Positions 25,838 to 33,989 of a stretch of 64,000 nucleotides of DNA are shown here, in pieces (the first letter of the stretch is position 1; every line of letters begins with the position of its first letter). The position numbers and the translations under genes were made by a program. The stretch comes from CAXXOK01 sp963666755 (lineage in GTDB: Bacteria > Bacillota > Clostridia > Christensenellales > Aristaeellaceae), in NCBI GenBank assembly GCA_963666755.2, contig CAXXGW010000009.1:2540480-2604479 (forward strand), in the 5' to 3' direction. The notes beneath the pieces were generated by a model that saw only the letters and a program-made list of their open reading frames with translations, had not been told where the DNA came from and searched no databases.

Positions 25838-26923
25838 ATGAAGAAATTCTTGGCAATCCTCTTGGCGACCATTCTGACGCTTGGCTTGTTCAGCGTTGCC
25901 AGCGCGCAGACCACCGACGCCATCGACCCCGCTCTGATCGAAGCGGCCAAAGCGGAAGGCGAACTGACCGTGTACGCCTCCTGTGAGGAAGCTTACATGA
26001 ACGCAGCCTGCGATCACTTCCAGGAGCTGTACGGCATCACCGTGAACCGCCAGCGCCTGTCCACCGGCGAAGTTGCCGCCAAGATTGAAGAAGAAAACGG
26101 CAACCCCAGCGCGGACGTCTGGTTCGGCGGCACCACCGACCCGTATAACGAGTCGGCGGCCAAGGGCCTGCTGGAAGCCTACGAAGCCAAGAACGCCAGC
26201 CACCTGATGAGCGACCTGTACCGTGACAAGGACGGCTACTGGTACGGCATCTACAAGGGCATTCTGGGCTTCATGGCCAACACCGACGAGCTCAAGCGCC
26301 TCAACATCGAAGCCCCCAAGGACTGGGATGATCTGATCAAGCCCGAGTACAAGGGCCTGGTCTGGATGAGCAACCCCAACACCGCCGGCACAGCTAAGCT
26401 CATCATCAACACGATGGTGCAGATGAAGGGCCACGACGCTGCCATGGAATACTTCAAAGCGCTGGATCAGAACGTGGCGCAGTACACCAAGAGCGGCTCC
26501 GGCCCCAGCAAGATGGTTGGCCCGGGCGAGTGCGTAATCGGCATCGGCTTCCTGCATGACGGCATCACTCAGATTCTGGCCGGCTACGACAACATCCAGC
26601 TGATCCTGCCCGCGAGCGGCACCAGCTACGAAGTCGGCGCGACCGCGATCTTCAAGGGTGCCAAGCACATGAACGCCGCCAAGCTGTGGATCGAGTACGC
26701 CCTCAGCCCCGAGTGCGTCAACCTGGCCAAGACCGCCGAGAGCTATCAGTTCCTGGTGATCGACAACGCCGAGCAGCCCGCCGAGGCCACGCAGTTCGGC
26801 CTTGACCCCAACAAAACCATCAATTATGACTTTGCGGACGCCAAAGCCAACACTTCCAAGTATGTGGAAGACTTCTTCGCCGCCATCGGCGCCGGCGCGG
26901 ACGACCGCTTCAAGACCGAGTAA
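25838..26923 (+). CDS. ABC transporter substrate-binding protein, AfuA/FbpA-like
   Basis: A 361-residue exported binding protein: signal peptide residues 1-23 (SVASA|Q), no lipobox cysteine, so soluble or otherwise retained. It begins the type-2 periplasmic-binding fold with GELTVYASCEEAYMNAACDHF and continues ADVWFGGTTDPY, VWMSNPNTAGTAKLI and GATAIFKGAKHMNAAKLWIEY, the COG1840 pattern. Members carry Fe(III), 2-aminoethylphosphonate or sugar phosphates. The paired tyrosines that bind ferric iron in FbpA are not evident, so an organophosphate ligand is at least as likely. Codon use is strongly biased and the promoter is near consensus, suggesting high expression. First gene of a three-gene operon. 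Confidence 0.9.
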   Translation: MKKFLAILLATILTLGLFSVASAQTTDAIDPALIEAAKAEGELTVYASCEEAYMNAACDHFQELYGITVNRQRLSTGEVAAKIEEENGNPSADVWFGGTTDPYNESAAKGLLEAYEAKNASHLMSDLYRDKDGYWYGIYKGILGFMANTDELKRLNIEAPKDWDDLIKPEYKGLVWMSNPNTAGTAKLIINTMVQMKGHDAAMEYFKALDQNVAQYTKSGSGPSKMVGPGECVIGIGFLHDGITQILAGYDNIQLILPASGTSYEVGATAIFKGAKHMNAAKLWIEYALSPECVNLAKTAESYQFLVIDNAEQPAEATQFGLDPNKTINYDFADAKANTSKYVEDFFAAIGAGADDRFKTE

Positions 26924-27045
26924 CCCTCGGAGTACCTATGCGCGGAGGATGACGGGCACCGTTCCGTCATCCTCCGGCTTTTCATGGCGGGGAGCCGCGC
27001 CGCGTGCTCCTTTGAACCCATCTTACGCCAAAGGGGGCTGCCGCT

Positions 27046-28773
27046 ATGGTTGCCGCGCAAAAGCAAAGCCGACGGCTCGACCGTAAAAAGCTCTTCGGGG
27101 ATCCGATTCTGGTTTCCACCATTGTCGCGCTGCTGATTTTCCTGCTCTTATTCATCCTCTACCCGCTGGCCACGCTGCTGGTGGACAGTGTTTTTAACAA
27201 GGAATCCGGCTTTACGCTGGATGTGTTCAGCCGCGTGCTGAGCCTTTCGCGTTTTCGCACGGCGTTTACCAACACGCTGGTGTTGGGCCTGATTACCGGC
27301 TTTGCCAGCACGCTGATCGGCCTTCTGTTCGCCTATGTGGATGTGTACATGCGCGTACGCTCCCGGGTGGTTAAGAAGCTGTTCGACGTGGTCAGCATGC
27401 TGCCGGTGGTATCGCCGCCGTTTGTGCTCTCGCTGAGCATGATCCTGCTGTTTGGCCGCAGCGGGCTGATTACCCGCACGTTGCTTGGTATTTACGACAG
27501 TAATATCTACGGCCTGCAGGGCATCGCCATTGTGCAGACACTGACGTTCTTCCCCGTCTGCTACCTGATGCTCAAAGGCCTGCTTCGCAATATCGACCCT
27601 TCGCTGGAGGAGGCCGCCCGCGATATGGGCGCCACCCGCTGGAAGGTGTTTACCACCATCACCCTGCCGCTGCTGCTGCCGGGCCTGGGCAACGCGTTTC
27701 TGGTCACGTTTATCGAGGCTGTGGCGGATTTCGCTAACCCGATGCTGATCGGCGGCAGCTACGATACCCTGGCCACCACCATCTACCTGCAGGTAACCGG
27801 CGCGTATGATAAGGTCGGCGCCGCGGCGATGGCCGTGGTGCTGCTGGCCCTTACGCTGGTGCTGTTCCTGATCCAGAAATATTATCTGGAAAAGCGCACC
27901 GTCGCAACACTGACCGGCAAAGCCAGCCGCGAGCGGATGCTGATTGCCGACAAGAGCGTCACCCGGCCGTTAACGCTGCTGTGCTCGCTGTTTAGCGCCT
28001 TTGTGGTGCTGATGTACGTAAGCGTGCTGTTCGGCGCGCTGTTCAAACTCTGGGGCCGCAACTATTCGCTTTCGTGGGTGCATTTCGAATACATCCTGAA
28101 GTACGGCGGGGCGCGCGCCTTCCGCGATTCGTTCCTGCTGTCGATTATCGCCGCGCCCATCACGGCGCTGCTGTCGATGATCATCAGCTATCTGGTGGTC
28201 AAAAAGAAATTCCGCTCCAAGGCGCTGATCGAGTTTACCAGCATGCTGGCCATGGCGGTGCCCGGCACGGTGCTGGGCGTGGGGTACATTCGCGGGTTTG
28301 CCAACGGCGTGTTCGGCACCGGGTTTTTGCAAAGCCTGTACGGCACGGGGGCTATCCTCGTGATTGTGTTTGTGGTGCGCAGCCTGCCGGTGGGCACGCG
28401 CAGCGGCATCTCCGCGCTGCGGCAGATCGACCGCTCGATTGAAGAAAGCGCCTACGATATGGGCGCCAACAGCGGCAAGGTGTTCATGACCGTAACCCTG
28501 CCGCTGATCAAGGACAGCTTCTTCAGCGGGCTGGTAACCACGTTCGTGCGTTCCATTACGGCCATCAGCGCGATCATCCTGCTGGTAACGCCCAAGTACC
28601 TGCTCATTACCACGCAGATTAACGAGTTTGCCGAGAAGGGCAAGTTCGGCGAGGCCTGCGCCTACGCCACCGTGCTAATCCTGATCGTTTACTGCTCCAT
28701 CCTGCTGATGAACCTGTTTATCAAGACCTTCGGCACCAGTAAAAACATCCGGGAGGCGCGCAAAAATGGCTAA
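27046..28773 (+). CDS. ABC transporter permease with two fused membrane domains (FbpB-like)
   Basis: A 575-residue permease containing two BPD_transp_1 units in one chain, each with the EAA loop (EEAARDMGATRWKVFTTITLPLL near residue 187, EESAYDMGANSGKVFMTVTLPLI near 470, shown here as two separate loops) that docks on the ATPase. About twelve membrane segments in two sets of six. The fused layout is typical of the ferric/phosphonate/sugar-phosphate importers. It lies 122 bases after the binding protein, and its stop overlaps the ATPase start by 8 bases, so the three proteins form one importer. Confidence 0.93.
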   Translation: MVAAQKQSRRLDRKKLFGDPILVSTIVALLIFLLLFILYPLATLLVDSVFNKESGFTLDVFSRVLSLSRFRTAFTNTLVLGLITGFASTLIGLLFAYVDVYMRVRSRVVKKLFDVVSMLPVVSPPFVLSLSMILLFGRSGLITRTLLGIYDSNIYGLQGIAIVQTLTFFPVCYLMLKGLLRNIDPSLEEAARDMGATRWKVFTTITLPLLLPGLGNAFLVTFIEAVADFANPMLIGGSYDTLATTIYLQVTGAYDKVGAAAMAVVLLALTLVLFLIQKYYLEKRTVATLTGKASRERMLIADKSVTRPLTLLCSLFSAFVVLMYVSVLFGALFKLWGRNYSLSWVHFEYILKYGGARAFRDSFLLSIIAAPITALLSMIISYLVVKKKFRSKALIEFTSMLAMAVPGTVLGVGYIRGFANGVFGTGFLQSLYGTGAILVIVFVVRSLPVGTRSGISALRQIDRSIEESAYDMGANSGKVFMTVTLPLIKDSFFSGLVTTFVRSITAISAIILLVTPKYLLITTQINEFAEKGKFGEACAYATVLILIVYCSILLMNLFIKTFGTSKNIREARKNG

Positions 28774-29842
28774 GTCCAGCAAGGGCATCCGTCTGGAGCA
28801 CATCTCCAAAATCTATAAAGACCCCAAGACCGGCAACGATTTCTATGCCGTGCGGGATGTGAGCCTGACCATCCGGCCCGGCTCCTTCGTAACGCTTTTG
28901 GGCCCCAGCGGCTGCGGCAAAACCACCACGCTGCGCATGATCGCGGGGTTTGAAAGCCCGGACGAGGGCGAAATCTATCTGGGGGAAGAGCCCATCAACG
29001 CCCTGACGCCCAACAAGCGCGATACCGCGATGGTGTTTCAGAGTTACGCGCTGTTTCCGCACTACAACGTGTTTGACAACGTAGCCTACGGCCTGCGGTT
29101 GCGCAAGCTCCCCAAGGAGGAAATTGAGCAGCACGTGCACGATATCCTGAAGCTGGTGGAGATGGACGGCATGGAGTCCCGCATGACCAACCAGCTTTCC
29201 GGCGGGCAGCAGCAGCGCATTGCGCTGGCGCGCGCGCTGGTGGTGGAACCGGGCGTACTGCTGTTTGACGAGCCGCTTTCCAACCTCGACGCCAAGCTGC
29301 GCGTCAGCATGCGCACCGAAATCCGCCGCATCCAGCAGACGCTGGGCATCACCGCCATCTATGTGACGCACGACCAGAGCGAGGCTATGTCCATCAGCGA
29401 TACGATCATCATCATGCAAAAGGGCGAAATCGCGCAGCTGGGCAGCCCCATGCAGATTTACTACCACCCGGTAAGCGAGTTCGTGGCGGATTTTATCGGT
29501 GAGGCGAACTTCCTGCAGGGCACGGTAGTATCCATGGAGGGCAGCCTGTGCCGTGTGAATGTGCAGGGACACGAGGCGCTGGTGGAAACCGCCAACCCCA
29601 TGACCGCCGGCCAGCCCTGCCAGGTGGTGCTGCGGCCCGAAGCCATCCGGATTGGGGATACGGGGCTGTTGCCCTGCAAGGTGGAACTGAGCTGCTTTAT
29701 GGGCAGCTACCAGAACTACCACGTGCGCGTGGGCGATACGCTGGTGAAAATTGCCGACAACTGCCCCGTAAACAAGAAAATCTTTCAGGTGGGCGATCAG
29801 GCAGCCATCAGCTTTGACAAGGAATGCGCGCACCTGCTGTAA
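28766..29842 (+). CDS. ABC transporter ATP-binding protein (FbpC/PotA-like)
   Basis: A 358-residue importer ATPase: Walker A GPSGCGKTTTLR, Q-loop MVFQSYALFPHYNVFDN, signature LSGGQQQRIALARAL, Walker B VLLFDEPLSNLD, switch VTHDQSEAM, then a C-terminal TOBE domain (residues ~245-350). Its ATG overlaps the permease stop (ATGGCTAA), giving translational coupling, with GGGAGG in the permease end as ribosome site. Energises the importer; substrate undecided as for the binding protein. Confidence 0.94.
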   Translation: MAKSSKGIRLEHISKIYKDPKTGNDFYAVRDVSLTIRPGSFVTLLGPSGCGKTTTLRMIAGFESPDEGEIYLGEEPINALTPNKRDTAMVFQSYALFPHYNVFDNVAYGLRLRKLPKEEIEQHVHDILKLVEMDGMESRMTNQLSGGQQQRIALARALVVEPGVLLFDEPLSNLDAKLRVSMRTEIRRIQQTLGITAIYVTHDQSEAMSISDTIIIMQKGEIAQLGSPMQIYYHPVSEFVADFIGEANFLQGTVVSMEGSLCRVNVQGHEALVETANPMTAGQPCQVVLRPEAIRIGDTGLLPCKVELSCFMGSYQNYHVRVGDTLVKIADNCPVNKKIFQVGDQAAISFDKECAHLL

Positions 29843-30248
29843 TGCTATCCCCCCGCTCTGCGCCTTGCCTATCCGGCGGGGCGCAGGTGCTGCGATGGGG
29901 CCGATCAGGCAGGCTGCCAACAGCCAATGCGGCACCGCCTCCTGCGCCGCTTACCGTGCCCGGCGGCACGCACCGGGCGCGGTAAGCCGTTTCTCAAATG
30001 GCATAGAACAGAACCTCCTTGCGCCAAACGCGACGTTCATCCATGCCATGTTTCTACAGCGCATCCCTCCCCCGTCTGCACAACCGCAGGCGGGGGTTTT
30101 ACGTCGCGCAACGTTTGCGCTTTATCCCTTGTACCCGGATTTCCTGTTTTTTCCGTTCCCCTGCACACACCCTTCACCCAGCCGACACAGGAGGGGGTTA
30201 CGATTCCCTTAACCCCGGATGACCGGGGATAAAGGGGAGGAATCACCG
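29843..30248 (+). other. Intergenic region with importer terminator
   Basis: A terminator stands at 30069-30100 (CCCCCGTCTGC / GCAGGCGGGGG, then TTTT). Further on, a CCCCGG-ATGA-CCGGGG hairpin (30213-30228) sits directly before the ribosome site of the next gene. No promoter for that gene is obvious, and the open frames here are not coding. Confidence 0.7.
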
Positions 30249-31355
30249 ATGAAGCGGTTTATTTCCATGATGGCAGCCTTTGCTTTGCTGCTGGCTATGG
30301 CGGGCGCCTCGCTGGCAGAAACCACTGCCGCCGACGCTACGGCCTCCGCGACCCCGGGGGCAACGCAAGGCGCGCAGAACGGGCAGGGCGCGCAGAATGG
30401 CCCCGGCACGCAAAACGGTCAAGGCGCGCAGAGCGGGCAGGGCGCGCAAAACGAACAAGGTACGCAGAACACGCAAGCCCTGTCTGCAACGGTTACCGGG
30501 CAGATTACCAGTGTGGCGGATGGTTCCCTGACGCTGACGTTAACCAGCGTGGATGCCGATGCCCGCCCCAATCAAGGCGACCGGATGGCGGGTGCTCCTC
30601 CGCAGGGCAATAACCCGCAGGGTAACGCCAACAACGGCTGGAACAACAACCAGCAGGGCAATTTCCCGCAGGGTAACGTCAACAACGGCTGGAACAATAA
30701 CCAGCAGGGCAATTTCCCGCAGGGCAATGCCAACAACGGCGGCAACAACAACCAGCAGGGCAATTTCCAGCAAGGCAATGCCAACAACGGCGGCAACAAC
30801 AACCAGCAGGGCAATTCCCCGCAGGGCAATGCCAACAACGGCGGCAACAACAACCAGCAGGGCAATTTCCCGCAGGGCAATGCCAACAACGGCTGGAACA
30901 ACAACCAGCAGGGCAACTTCCCGCAGGGAAATGTCAACAACGGCGGCAACAACAACCAGCAGGGCAATTTCCCGCAGGGTAACGCCAACAACGGCGGCAA
31001 CAACAACCAGCAAGGCAATTTCCCGCAGGGAAATGGCAATGGGCGGCCGGGTGCCGCTCCCTTTGCCGTCGGGCAGAGCCTGACGCTGCAACTGAACGAC
31101 AGCACACAGCTGCTCGCCGCCGACGGCACAACCGTATTGCAAGCCTCGGATTTGACCGTGGGCCAGACGGTACGCGCCACCCTGACCATGGCAAGCGCAT
31201 ATACCGCCCAGACCGTGCAAATTGCGGCTGCGCAAACCGACGCGCAGACCGCTGCGCAAACCGCCACACCCGCACAGAGCGATGCGCAGACCCCCGCCGC
31301 GCCCACCCAGCCGCAGACCGGCAGCGATGCCGCGTCTGCCACGCCGGAGGCGTAA
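30249..31355 (+). CDS. Secreted Asn/Gln/Gly tandem-repeat protein
   Basis: A 368-residue protein with a signal peptide (residues 1-22, ending in ASLAE). Residues ~37-72 contain six hexapeptides of the type GAQNGQ. A short beta domain follows (VTGQITSVADGSLTLTLTS), then eight near-perfect 17-residue repeats of the type NNNQQGNFPQGNANNGG (residues ~132-267). After that come beta strands FAVGQSLTLQLND and LTVGQTVRATLTM, and an Ala/Gln/Thr-rich tail. The repeat block thus appears inserted between strands of one small beta domain. Composition is prion-like and hydrophilic, suited to a flexible surface or matrix polymer. No sortase motif or lipobox. GGGGAGG precedes the ATG at 30249. Function unknown. 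Confidence 0.8.
   Translation: MKRFISMMAAFALLLAMAGASLAETTAADATASATPGATQGAQNGQGAQNGPGTQNGQGAQSGQGAQNEQGTQNTQALSATVTGQITSVADGSLTLTLTSVDADARPNQGDRMAGAPPQGNNPQGNANNGWNNNQQGNFPQGNVNNGWNNNQQGNFPQGNANNGGNNNQQGNFQQGNANNGGNNNQQGNSPQGNANNGGNNNQQGNFPQGNANNGWNNNQQGNFPQGNVNNGGNNNQQGNFPQGNANNGGNNNQQGNFPQGNGNGRPGAAPFAVGQSLTLQLNDSTQLLAADGTTVLQASDLTVGQTVRATLTMASAYTAQTVQIAAAQTDAQTAAQTATPAQSDAQTPAAPTQPQTGSDAASATPEA
30642..31049 (+). repeat. Eight in-frame 51-bp tandem repeats
   Basis: Eight units of 51 bp encode NNNQQGN[FS][PQ]QGN[AV]NNG[GW]. Units differ mainly at synonymous positions and at the A/V and G/W positions, which indicates slippage or unequal crossover with selection for the peptide. Array length is probably variable between strains. 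Confidence 0.93.
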
Positions 31356-31378
31356 CCCTATCCACAACATAGCGATAA

Positions 31379-31410
31379 AGCCCGGTGCGAAGTCTCCTTC
31401 GCACCGGGCT
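31379..31410 (+). terminator. Terminator-like hairpin, first of two identical copies
   Basis: AGCCCGGTGCGAAG / CTTCGCACCGGGCT stem with TCTC-type loop follows the repeat-protein gene. The same 32 bases recur exactly at 31576-31607. Confidence 0.75.
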
Positions 31411-31448
31411 CCATTCCGTTGACAAACCCCTTAAAGATGCCAGGAAGC

Positions 31449-31572
31449 AGCCTGCTCAAAAAGGTTCAGATGCGCGAAACCAAACCGGATAAGGGCGGGA
31501 GCATACACGGACGTACGTGACCGCCCTTATCCGGTGCCAGCGACAAAGCAGATGGGCCTTTTTAAGCAGGCT
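31449..31572 (-). other. Nested inverted repeat (possible structured RNA or MITE-like element)
   Basis: Outer arms AGCCTGCTCAAAAAGG (31449-31464) and CCTTTTTAAGCAGGCT (31557-31572) pair with one mismatch; inner arms ACCGGATAAGGGCGG (31484-31498) and CCGCCCTTATCCGGT (31521-31535) pair perfectly over 15 bp around a 22-base loop containing ACGTACGT. The mismatch is C-A if transcribed rightward but U-G if transcribed leftward, weakly favouring a minus-strand RNA. The element lies between two identical 32-bp hairpins. No coding frame. Confidence 0.65.
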
Positions 31573-31575
31573 GAA

Positions 31576-31607
31576 AGCCCGGTGCGAAGTCTCCTTCGCA
31601 CCGGGCT
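31576..31607 (+). terminator. Terminator-like hairpin, second identical copy
   Basis: Exact repeat of 31379-31410, followed by TTGGTTTT. It lies 32 bases after the end of the leftward E2-like gene and could terminate it as well. Confidence 0.75.
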
Positions 31608-31639
31608 TTGGTTTTCGCTTCCGTTCGCGGAGCCTTAGG

Positions 31640-32560
31640 TCAGGCCTCCCCCTTCGCGGCGGGCACATGTGCGTTTTCGGGCTTGGGCACGTGGTACTCC
31701 ACGCCCTGGTTATAAAACACCTGCTCGGGCGGCGTATCCAGCAGCTCGGGGTTTTTAAAGCAGCGCTTCATCCAGGTAAAGAGGCGCGCGTACATCGCGC
31801 CGCCGCAGACCCGCTCATCCACGGTGATGCCGATGGGCAGCGTGCACCAGCGCTTGGGCGCGCCCTTCGCATCCACCGTAAAGCCGCGTTCCGGCGTGCC
31901 CAGCGCCAGAAACATGCTGGTGTTGCCAAAGTTGTAGATGTGGTGGTATACACTGTGCAGGCCGATGGAGGCGTTGTTGGTAATGAACATGCTGGTGTGG
32001 AAGGGCAGCTCGTCAATCACCCCGCCGGGCAGCAGGCCGTAACGGTCCAGCAGACGGAGCGTCCCGGCAATCAGCGCGGTAAAGCCGGGAATGTTCAGCG
32101 CAACCGAAGCCAGCTTGAGCGCGAAGCCCTCTTTTTCCGGGGAGCGGTTGGCTTCGATTTTCGCCGTCAGTCGAGCCTGCACGTCGTAAATCGTATCGCT
32201 CGGGTCGAACTTTACCTTGATGACGTTCTCCTGCAGGCTGCCGTCCGGCGTATCCATCAGGATGGTCATGGCAACGGTAAGCTCCTTGCGGTTATAGAAC
32301 TGCTTGTTCATGATAAACCGGTTAATTTCCGGCACCTGTGAAACCCCTCGTACAAAGCTGGCGATGATGATCTCCAAAAACGTGATCTTGACGCCTTCCT
32401 TGCGGCTCTTGTCGGCAATGTAGCGCATCAGCGTTTCGTACTCCACATCGTGGTGCAGGAACACCTGGGCGTCGCAGCGCATGGGCATCAGGTACGGCGT
32501 GGCCTGGACGATCGGGTCCAGATGCTTGATGCGCCGCCCTTCGTGGCGGAATCCGAACAT
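31640..32560 (-). CDS. Free-standing E2/chloramphenicol-acetyltransferase-like protein with altered active site
   Basis: A 306-residue protein resembling the catalytic core of 2-oxo-acid dehydrogenase E2 subunits, without lipoyl or E1/E3-binding domains. Seen: SFVRGVSQVPEINRF, IKVKFDPSDTIYDVQ, SMFITNNASIGLHSVYHH, GNTSMFLALG and LPIGITVDERVCGGAMYA. In active E2 enzymes the last motif is DHRVxDG, where His and Asp catalyse transfer; here it is DERVCGG, so both are replaced. The trimer fold may be kept while classical acyl transfer is lost. No pyruvate-dehydrogenase-type genes are nearby. Start ATG has AAAGGATGG upstream. A regulatory, structural or alternative-chemistry role is open. Confidence 0.75.
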   Translation of the reverse strand: MFGFRHEGRRIKHLDPIVQATPYLMPMRCDAQVFLHHDVEYETLMRYIADKSRKEGVKITFLEIIIASFVRGVSQVPEINRFIMNKQFYNRKELTVAMTILMDTPDGSLQENVIKVKFDPSDTIYDVQARLTAKIEANRSPEKEGFALKLASVALNIPGFTALIAGTLRLLDRYGLLPGGVIDELPFHTSMFITNNASIGLHSVYHHIYNFGNTSMFLALGTPERGFTVDAKGAPKRWCTLPIGITVDERVCGGAMYARLFTWMKRCFKNPELLDTPPEQVFYNQGVEYHVPKPENAHVPAAKGEA

Positions 32561-32710
32561 GGAAATTGTCCCATCCTTTCCAACCGGCTGGGCCGGAGAT
32601 TCGGTTCCTGTGCGCCATGAAGGAAAAGTTCTGTATAGATGGCTGATAAACGCACAGAAAGCCAGTTCATTGTATCCTTTCGGGGCATAAACGTCAAGCG
32701 CGGCCTGCCG

Positions 32711-33793
32711 CTACTGGATGCGCGCGGTGTAGGTGAGCAGTGCCACAGAAGGCGTGTTAAACAGCCGCCCCGGCATGGGGTAAAAATGGCTCGCGCTGAT
32801 CCCGGCGCTGATGTACTGGCTAATGCTGTTGATGCGCTGCATGCCAAGCACCCCCGCATCCCCCGGGAACCAACCCTTTTCCGGCACATAGACCGGTCCC
32901 AGCGAGCCCAGCCGCCACTGCCCGCCGCAGAAATGCCCCGCCAGCACCAGCGACAGGCGGCGGAAGCTGAACGGCGCCGATTCATCCGCCCACTCGATCA
33001 TTTCCCGCACATAGTCGGCTTCCAGCGGCACATGCGTAAGCCCGATCTGCAAATCGTCCTTGGTCATGGTTTTAATCGCCGCAGCGCTCGCGGTAATCGC
33101 GTCCAGCCGGTAGCAAAGCGCGCGGTAGCTCGCGCCGCCCTCGCCCTCGTACTGCTGGCCCACGGCCTCCATATCCTGCTTCTGGCGGGTCAGGCTTTCC
33201 TGCATGCCCGCGATATCGACGCTGTACAGGTACTCCGGTACAAACCAGGCGGTCTGCTTGCCCACGCTCTGGCTCACAGGCCGATCCAGATACACCGCGC
33301 CCACCTCCTGCGCGGCGCGTACCCATTCCGCCAGCACTTCGGGGTTGCCGTGCAGGTTACTGACCACGGGGGTGGGATCCTCGTCGCCGGCAATCAGGTA
33401 CACCGGCACGCCGGCCTTAATCTGCCGCAGTGTTTTTACCAGCGAAATCAACGGGGAATAATCCCCCTGCGCGCCCACCATATCGCCGGTCATCACCACG
33501 GCGCTGAAATCCTTGCCGTATAAAAGGCTGCGCCAGGCATCGGCATTCAGGCCGATCTCCGCGCCGTGCAGGTCGGAAATGTGCAGCAGGGTAAAGTTTT
33601 CAAACTTTTTATCCAGCGACATCACCCGTACTTTTTCCGTTTGCAGGTCCAGCCGCCGGTTCATGGCCGCGTTGGTCAGCAGCCCCAGCACCACCACCGC
33701 GAACCCGATGGCCAAAAACAGGATCAGGCAACCCGTTCTGCTGCGTTTTTTCGGTTCCGGTGCGAAGATATAGGTGCTGTTCTTCCTGCGCAT
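32711..33793 (-). CDS. Membrane-anchored metallophosphoesterase with degenerate motifs
   Basis: A 360-residue protein with one N-terminal membrane anchor (~residues 22-42) and an extracytoplasmic calcineurin-like domain. Motif I (LHISDLHG) and II (VMTGDMVG) are intact. The GNHD/E motif is AGDEDP and the final GHTHGGQ motif is LAGHFCGGQ, so the asparagine and one metal-binding histidine are changed; GLTHVP is kept. Close in layout to YkuE/UDP-diacylglucosamine-pyrophosphatase-like enzymes. I chose the ATG at 33791-33793 because a TATAAT (33823-33828 minus) would put the transcript start only a few bases before the upstream ATG at 33811, and GGGGG precedes this one. Reduced or altered catalysis is inferred. 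Confidence 0.8.
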   Translation of the reverse strand: MRRKNSTYIFAPEPKKRSRTGCLILFLAIGFAVVVLGLLTNAAMNRRLDLQTEKVRVMSLDKKFENFTLLHISDLHGAEIGLNADAWRSLLYGKDFSAVVMTGDMVGAQGDYSPLISLVKTLRQIKAGVPVYLIAGDEDPTPVVSNLHGNPEVLAEWVRAAQEVGAVYLDRPVSQSVGKQTAWFVPEYLYSVDIAGMQESLTRQKQDMEAVGQQYEGEGGASYRALCYRLDAITASAAAIKTMTKDDLQIGLTHVPLEADYVREMIEWADESAPFSFRRLSLVLAGHFCGGQWRLGSLGPVYVPEKGWFPGDAGVLGMQRINSISQYISAGISASHFYPMPGRLFNTPSVALLTYTARIQ

Positions 33794-33989
33794 ATCCCAA
33801 ACCCCCAACATGTTGTAGTACCATTATAACGTTGCACCAAGGCGTGGCCGTTACACCTTTCTAATCTTTGTGTTACATTTTCCATGCCTGCCGTGTTTGC
33901 GCCCATACTGGACAACCATGGCGGGATATGGTATAAAGGGTCTGCCGCGCCTTTGGCGGGGACTTTAACACGCTGATGGAGTGGACCCC

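Noticed and set aside
30642..31049. CRISPR array at the 51-bp repeats
   Set aside because: Units are contiguous without spacers, stay in frame and encode a peptide repeat in a secreted protein.
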